NCBI GenBank assembly: GCA_019426215.1
Contig: CM033402.1
Coordinates: forward strand, 21,085,104-21,149,103
From: Buddleja alternifolia
Lineage: Eukaryota; Streptophyta; Magnoliopsida; Lamiales; Scrophulariaceae
Reading direction: 5' to 3'
DNA: 64,000 nucleotides
Of this stretch, positions 58,265 through 64,000 are shown piece after piece (positions within the stretch are counted from its first letter, which is position 1; each line of letters opens with the position of its first letter). The translations under genes were made by a program, and so were the position numbers. Below the pieces are notes generated by a model, which was given only the letters and a program-made list of their open reading frames with translations, was not told the DNA's origin and made no database searches.

Positions 58265-58490
58265 AGTAATACACTGGGCCAAGCCTAGCGCATGGCTTTA
58301 ATTAGCCAACAGTGTGTTGGGTGAAGCCCAGCTCGAGTTGTGTTGCGATTGACCTGTGCCAAGCCCAGCTCTTTATTTGCACGTTGGGCCAACCCTAGCT
58401 CCAAATTTCTTGTGTTGGGCCAAGCCCATCACGAGATTGCATTAATATGTGTTGGGCCAAGCCTAACACATAGGGCTAAGCCAAATCACA
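58265..58490. repeat. Array of about six TTGGGCCAAGCCCA-like units
   Basis: Units such as TGGGCCAAGCCTAGC, TGGGTGAAGCCCAGC and TGTTGGGCCAAGCCCATC recur about every 40 bp. Each can form a small TGGGC/GCCCA hairpin. Confidence 0.75.
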
Positions 58491-59136
58491 CATTCTACTG
58501 TTGCTAGTTAAGGCAACAGGACTTTTCCTAAGTTGCACTTCAACCACGGTATGGACACATGTACGTGATATTGTTGGTCATGGTTGTGATCCATGACCTT
58601 TTTCGTCATCTTTCAAGTAAGAACCACCCTGGAGGAGCAGAAATTGACATTTTTCGTAGCTATTAGCATGGATGTATTACGCCCGATTTTTAGTCCATTT
58701 GTAACAACGATTCGAGCGCTGCTCCCTACAATGCATGACATTGACACAAGCAATGCCATCTGTGGTGCACAGTGCCACCATCTCTGTTACATGACGACGA
58801 TGATTTCTCCGTCCTACATAATCTGCACCATGCAGATTTGTCTTTAGTTTTGTAGCACAGTCGCTACCATAGCTATTGTGCGAAGAAAGCTTGTTTAATC
58901 TCTGGTGCCACCCCCATGCTACACGGTGGTGCTCTGGCCATTTGAGGTCTAACTCACCCTATCTACAAATTTTCAGATTTTTAAGCCCTAATAAGGATGA
59001 TTCCGAATTTCCATTTTTTCCAGATTTTTTGATCCAATTGAGTTGATTCAAAATCAATACCTTTTGCAATAAACATGATATCAACACATAAATATATAAA
59101 TCACGCAATAAAAAATCAATGAAGCCAACAAATCTG

Positions 59137-59148
59137 GCTCTAATACTA
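59137..59148 (-). other. Degenerate primer binding site of the outer copia
   Basis: The minus strand reads TAGTATTAGAGC, two changes from the initiator tRNA-Met site, next to the LTR start at 59150. Confidence 0.7.
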
Positions 59149-59149
59149 C

Positions 59150-60742
59150 TGTTGGGAACAGTGCACAGATAAACGAAGCAAAATAATTTGATTGAATCCT
59201 GTTTTCCCAAGCATCACTTTGTTCTTTACATTGATTTTTAATAGAAAGAACACGAAATTTGTCTATCACTTTTAGCGTGTTCGTAATCCTCACACTTCAT
59301 GAATGGTCTAATTGTCCGTCTCTAGATCATTAGGTAGTAATGGACTTTTGAAAATCTCGTTCTCCATCTCCATAGGTTTCTAGCAGAGAAGAAAGGAACT
59401 TTTTTGTTTGTCTTATATTTCTAGAGAGGCTAGAATGATTATTAGGTTGTGTTGTCCTCTAGAGCTTGTGTTGGAGGATTAAATAAATCCTCCAACTTAA
59501 GCCCAACTTGCACACGCCTAATGGCTCATTGGACGCCCCATGTGCCTAAGTTGATCTAGGAAACTTAGTCCACTTAATTTAGTCATATCATATGTAATCC
59601 AATTAAATATGTATTCAATAAATTAATATTCTATTTAAATATTTAATTGACATAGTCAATTATGTATTTAAACTAATTAATTTAATTTACCATTGTTTAA
59701 ACTAATTAAATTATTTCGTCCTTCCAAAGTATAAATTACCAACGTCCCCTCCAAATACAAACATGATTTTGAGTGTATTCCTAAATAGCGTGACTCTCTA
59801 GCTTTGTCTCGATTGGTAATGAACAGGTCCCAGGGGATGTGAGTGACACCTAGCTAACACTGTCGCCTACATTGTAGTCCAATCACGTACGAAATGACTA
59901 TGTCATTATAAACATCTAGATTATGACTACCATATAAGTATAAGCCCCTCACTGAAGTATCATGACCGAGTCAGATTTATGGAATGTGTAAACCAACAAA
60001 AGTTAATGCTACGCTAGGAATTATAATAAGATGAGACTACCGAACTACCGTGTCTAATATGAATTATTTCATTAGCTTTGGCTAGAGACTTTCAATCTCA
60101 TTTACCTTTGCTCGCATATGATACTTCTCATTTACTTTCGAGACAGTGAATCCCCTCTTGGCACAACCGCTACTTGCCATTAGAACCCACTTAGAGATCT
60201 GCCCTATCAACATGTGAAATGGGCCCAACTACTCTCATGATAGGACCAATGTTACAGGCACACTGTGACAGTGAGACCTCAGGTCTAAGGCTCACACATA
60301 ATATCATAATCAATAATCTAATCGTTAACAGTCACTGATTAAAAACCTATGCGATTATATTACTACAAGCCGTGTTCGAATGCACTAATCTCATTAATGT
60401 ATCTATGACACAAACTCCCACTATTCCATAGTGTCCGACTGACACTCCTTGTCAGAGCATGTGTCATATAAGTCCACATGATTCTTAATGCCCAATTAAG
60501 AATCTCTGACTTGCGAACCCCTTCAAGTGTTCAAGTACCAAATCTTTCCAGTGCCTATCTCTTGAAGGGGAAGATTTGTCTTGATACACATGAACTAGTT
60601 TTTTGTACCAGACTTATAAATGCCATTAAGAGTTACATGACCAAAACATAAATGCCCGTTATAAGAAGATGTTTTGTACAATACAAATTAGTGCCATATT
60701 CTATCTAATTCCTCATTTGTCATCGAGGGCATACACCCAACA
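59150..60742 (-). repeat. Right (5') LTR of the outer copia
   Basis: 1,593 bp from TGTTGGGAACAGTGC to CACCCAACA. It aligns with 26560-27568 plus 37140-37922 with substantial divergence, the oldest pair in the window. Confidence 0.82.
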
Positions 60743-62156
60743 GGGACAATAGCCCCATCTCGTTTTTCTGTACCTTTTCGATTTTTCAATCCAACCAAAA
60801 TAATCAAAAGAAGAAAACACAGACGATAGGCATAAATAGTCTGAAGAAGGCTAGGTGTCGAAAAAATCGACCCCAAAGATTAAAGACTCTGAAGAAGGCT
60901 ATGGGTGAGTTTGACCCAACTTTGCATAACTGATTATGAGATAATTGATTCTTGCATAATTGATTATGACAAAAAGTTAGGATTTCTAGTTTTTTCAAAA
61001 CGTGGTTTTGTAACACAAAAATGTCCAAAATAAATTATAGGTAAGGGAACCAAACAATGATCAAAATAACATTTGGACTCCAAACCCAAATTTTCACTTT
61101 TCAACCGCTGGACAAAACGCACCCTAAGTGTTGAGAAAATTGACCCAAAAATTAAATAGTTTGAAGCATCGAAAATCGACCCTAAAAATTAGTAGTCTTT
61201 TTGAGACTAAGGCTGACTATGGGTCACCACAAATAGTTGTAGAATATGGAAAAACCAAAGAAAAAAAGGGTCAAGGACACCCAAAGGCTTATCTACGACA
61301 ACCTTGCAACAAAAACTAATTCTAAATTTACTTCATTATTCTTAATGTTTATTTCTATATGGAGGTTTTGGGTAATAGCAGTGTGTATAATGGGTTCAAC
61401 ATATGTAACCCTTTTATGAAATTTATTTCTAAGTTGAGAAAAGAGTAAAACTTCTATTTGTAGAAGAGAAAGAAATCAATTGACAATTGGAAGTATGAGA
61501 GTTTGCCAAGATCTAACTGTCAAGAATTCTTAGCACATGGCTTTAGTGGTAAAACGCCGTCTTTTACCATGATCTTGTCAAATCAATGAGGGGCATTAAG
61601 TGATTGAGTGGATCAAAAGTGACGCATGAAAAATTGAAGCAGAAATTGATCTCCAAGTGCCATCATTCAACCCTACATAAGACTTAGAAATGGGGGGTCT
61701 AGATGGTGTGGGTAAACATACCGACACCCTATTGGACCAATTATTGATTTGGGCCAATGCTCAGACCTAATGGGCTCGACCTGCTCGAGTTCGCCTACAC
61801 CAGTTCGACTCGGACCCTCTGAACTAGACTGAACAACTGACCCAGATATATATGAATAATTATTCAACACTGCGTATGGGCCACACTACCGCCTACCTGG
61901 CCAAAGAATGTAGCCCATGATATCTAGAAGTAACAATAATATAACCATAGGCCTATAAATACAAAATTGAGGACTCTAATGATGAAGATCACGTATTTCG
62001 CAATACACATTGTAATTCACGTTATAATTTCACTCCACTATCAATAAACGGTTTTATTCCTGGATATTTATGGATATTGCTTGAATATCATACTTTTCTT
62101 TGTCTATATGATGAATGAATTTTGAGTAATAACAGGTGCTATAAGCTCTTATATAT
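60743..62156. other. Intergenic, possible solo LTR near 61680-62060
   Basis: No gene is supported. A motif of about 50 bp around ATCGACCC(C/T)AAARATTA occurs twice, diverged (60855-60905 and 61170-61225). GCATAAYTGATTATGA occurs twice (60923-60970). The CCTATAAATAC box near 61950 with downstream sequence resembles the gypsy LTR layout (39770-39850), so a diverged solo LTR is possible. Confidence 0.4.
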
Positions 62157-62690
62157 TTATATATATATAGGGTCAAGATCGAGTACATACTTTCTTTTAG
62201 ATAAGATCTAAGATTCAATATACACCATTGGATCAATTAAATCCAACAGTCCAAAAAATAAAGAATAAACAGGCTGTAGAAATTGAAAAATAAAGATTAG
62301 GGGTATAATAGACAAAATGACAAGATTATACAACATTCAGTTACCCAAAATATAACAGAAAAATCTCCTACAATCTCTCCAAATCTGATACCCACGAAAA
62401 TCTCTCAATCCCAGGCCAAGATTAACGCAATCAATTTATAGAATTGTATTAACCTCATATTTCGGTCAATTATCACAAAAAAATTTCTAAAATTCTGAAA
62501 TTTCTGAAAAATCGAGATTGAAAAAACCAAAATCTGAAATATTAAACTTCTGGAATTTGCGTGAGTTGCTGCTCGAAGACGACTGGAAATTAGCTGGGGA
62601 AGACGATCGGAAATTAGCTGGGGAAGGCGACCGAAAAATAGCCATGAATTTCGCGAACTGAAAATTCGATCGTGAAATATCAATCTTCTT
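62157..62690. other. Unassigned repeat-like sequence before the minisatellite
   Basis: It begins TATATATAGGGTCAAGATCG, a form often seen at ends of plant DNA transposons, but no opposite end is found. A 24 bp unit (GAAGACGACTGGAAATTAGC-like) is repeated nearly three times at 62575-62640. Confidence 0.35.
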
Positions 62691-64000
62691 CTACTGTATA
62701 TTTATGTATTAGCTATTGTATAATGTATTAATTAGCTATTGTATAATGTTTATTAACTGTTGTATTCACTGTATAACGGGTTATATGATTTTGTATATTG
62801 GCTTATATTTAACTGTATATTGTGTTATAAGATACTGTATAATGATTTATAAGATTGTAATTGTATAATGTATAAACACACACTGTAGAATGGGTTGTAT
62901 GATACTGTATAATATGTTATAACATACTGTATAATGGTTTGAAAATCACTAATTGTATATCAGTAATTGCTCACTGTATATCACCATTGTATTTACTGTA
63001 TAATGGTTTATAAGCTATTGTATAATGATTTATAACCTACTGTATAATAGTTTAAAAATCACTAATTGTGGTGTCACTAAAATACCACACTGTATATCAC
63101 CACTCATGTACTGTATTTTGCTTTAAAAAATAATATATATATATATATATATTTTTTTTTTTTTAATTTTCGAAAGGCAAAAACTATTTTTGGAATTTGG
63201 TCCCAAGCTCTACATCAATCTCGAAGGAAACGTCGTTTTAAAAACAACTCAGATACTTATCATAAGTATGCTGAGCGCCGCCCTCTCGGGCCCAAATTCC
63301 ATCATTTTAATAGGTTTTTTCGCGTTTTTATGTTTTCAGTCGGATTTTTATTTTTATTTTTATTTATTTCCATTATTTCCAAACTTTACCTTGTTTGTAT
63401 TTACTGTATATTTGTTTATTAACTATTGTATAATGAATTAATTAGCTATTGTATTCATTGTATAATGACTTATATAATACTGTATATTGATTAATATGAT
63501 ATTGTATAATGTGCTATAAGATACCGTATAATGGTTTATAAGATTGTAATTGTATAGTTATAAACACACACTAATTGTATAATGTATAATCTACTGTATA
63601 ATATTTTAGAAATCACTAATTGTGTTTGTCACTTGTACCACACTCTATAAAATGTTGTATAATGGTTTATATGATATGTAATTGTTATTTACAAGTCTTA
63701 AAAACTAACAAAACGCAATTTTGAAGCCCTAAATGATCTCAGATGACTAAAATCACGAGACCGCACTTAGTGCGTCTTGTTCAACACGCCGTTTCGCTAT
63801 AACTGTGCAATTTTTGTATCATTCCGACATAGTGAATTTTTTTCCCATGATTTCGCTTATATCATTGTTATTTGCTTTGATTTTTTATTTTTGAAGAATC
63901 TGTTTTTGTGAATTCTGTTTTTGAAGAATTTGTTTGTGAATTAAACTGACTTTCTTTGCATTTAATACCACACTGTATAATCGCGTTATATGGACTGTAT
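62691..64000. repeat. Degenerate CTGTATAATG minisatellite in two blocks
   Basis: Block A (62691-63125) and block B (63400-63665) consist of variants of (A/T)NTGTATAATGRTTTATAAGAT. Both contain, in the same order, TTAATTAGCTATTGTATAATG, TTATAAGATTGTAATTGTAT, ATAAACACACACT and AAATCACTAATTGTG. That implies a larger repeat unit that was duplicated. More copies begin at 63973 and run off the window. Between the blocks are a TA run (63132-63150) and a non-repeat stretch. Confidence 0.75.

Larger units (their letters stand above)
58030..59149 (-). other. Outer copia leader, primer-site-proximal part
   Basis: Noncoding. AAATCCAATTTAATT repeats are followed by an array of TGGGCCAAGCCCA words (58265-58490) and the degenerate primer site at 59137-59148. 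Confidence 0.7.
26560..60742 (-). mobile_element. Old Ty1/copia element expanded by nested insertions
   Basis: The left LTR (26560-27568 plus 37140-37922) and right LTR (59150-60742) share their start (CGACGGG.. / TGTTGGG..), the same word order, and the end CACCCAACA. The right LTR is preceded by a degenerate initiator-Met primer site, so the element reads leftwards. Decayed pol lies at 37923-39539 and 52210-53340, interrupted at one point by the gypsy element; the leader is 53341-59149. After removing the nested elements, the length is about 8.5 kb, normal for a copia with 1.6 kb LTRs. No target duplication is readable at the outer ends. Confidence 0.78.

Noticed and set aside
62691..63665. 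CRISPR-like array
   Set aside because: Repeats are degenerate, spacing is irregular and the genome is eukaryotic; it is a minisatellite.

Overview
The window is nuclear DNA of a flowering plant, most likely a eudicot. It is AT-rich, has spliced genes with plant-type introns, and is packed with plant LTR retrotransposons. Only two host genes are visible: a single-exon copper transporter of the COPT/Ctr family (16230-16685, plus strand) and a two-exon RABA2/Rab11-type small GTPase (22755-24628, minus strand). Nearly everything else is mobile DNA or its debris.

Layout. 1-2485: intergenic, with a MITE (522-1225). 2486-15187: a non-autonomous LTR element on the minus strand (LARD-like). Its right-hand LTR is split by a 5.0 kb Ty1/copia element (9849-14862) with identical 200 bp LTRs and a 5 bp target duplication. 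15188-25100: the gene island, holding COPT, a hAT-like remnant with a hairpin cluster (17219-18440), a 5'-truncated LINE ORF (18663-20468) with a short MITE at its 3' end, and the RABA2 gene with a MITE in its intron. 25438-26402: a truncated LTR.

26560-60742 is best read as one old minus-strand copia element of about 8.5 kb, stretched to 34 kb by later insertions. Its left LTR holds a younger copia relative (27569-37139), which itself carries a Tourist-like MITE. Its integrase region holds a plus-strand Tat-like Ty3/gypsy element (39545-52204, target duplication CATAG), and this is split by a second LARD-like element (44934-50921, target duplication CCCCT). Its leader holds a solo LTR (about 54560-58029) split by another solo LTR (54933-56669). 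60743-64000 is intergenic, ending in a degenerate CTGTATAATG minisatellite.

The most interesting signals lie in the noncoding parts of these elements. (1) Both nested copia relatives carry, just upstream of gag, three tandem stem-loops that share a loop motif (ACCCTTTAACGATATATGG) while their stem sequences differ and mostly still pair. This is the pattern expected of a conserved RNA structure. (2) The second LARD has a 14 bp palindrome (AACGCCGCGGCGTT) repeated just upstream of its LTR TATA box, four times in one LTR and three in the other. (3) The gypsy 3' region has long CCTCGAGG-type hairpins. (4) A copia element with identical LTRs already carries two nonsense codons and a frameshift, suggesting that it was copied in trans.

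All family assignments come from reading motifs in the translated sequence. No database search was run.
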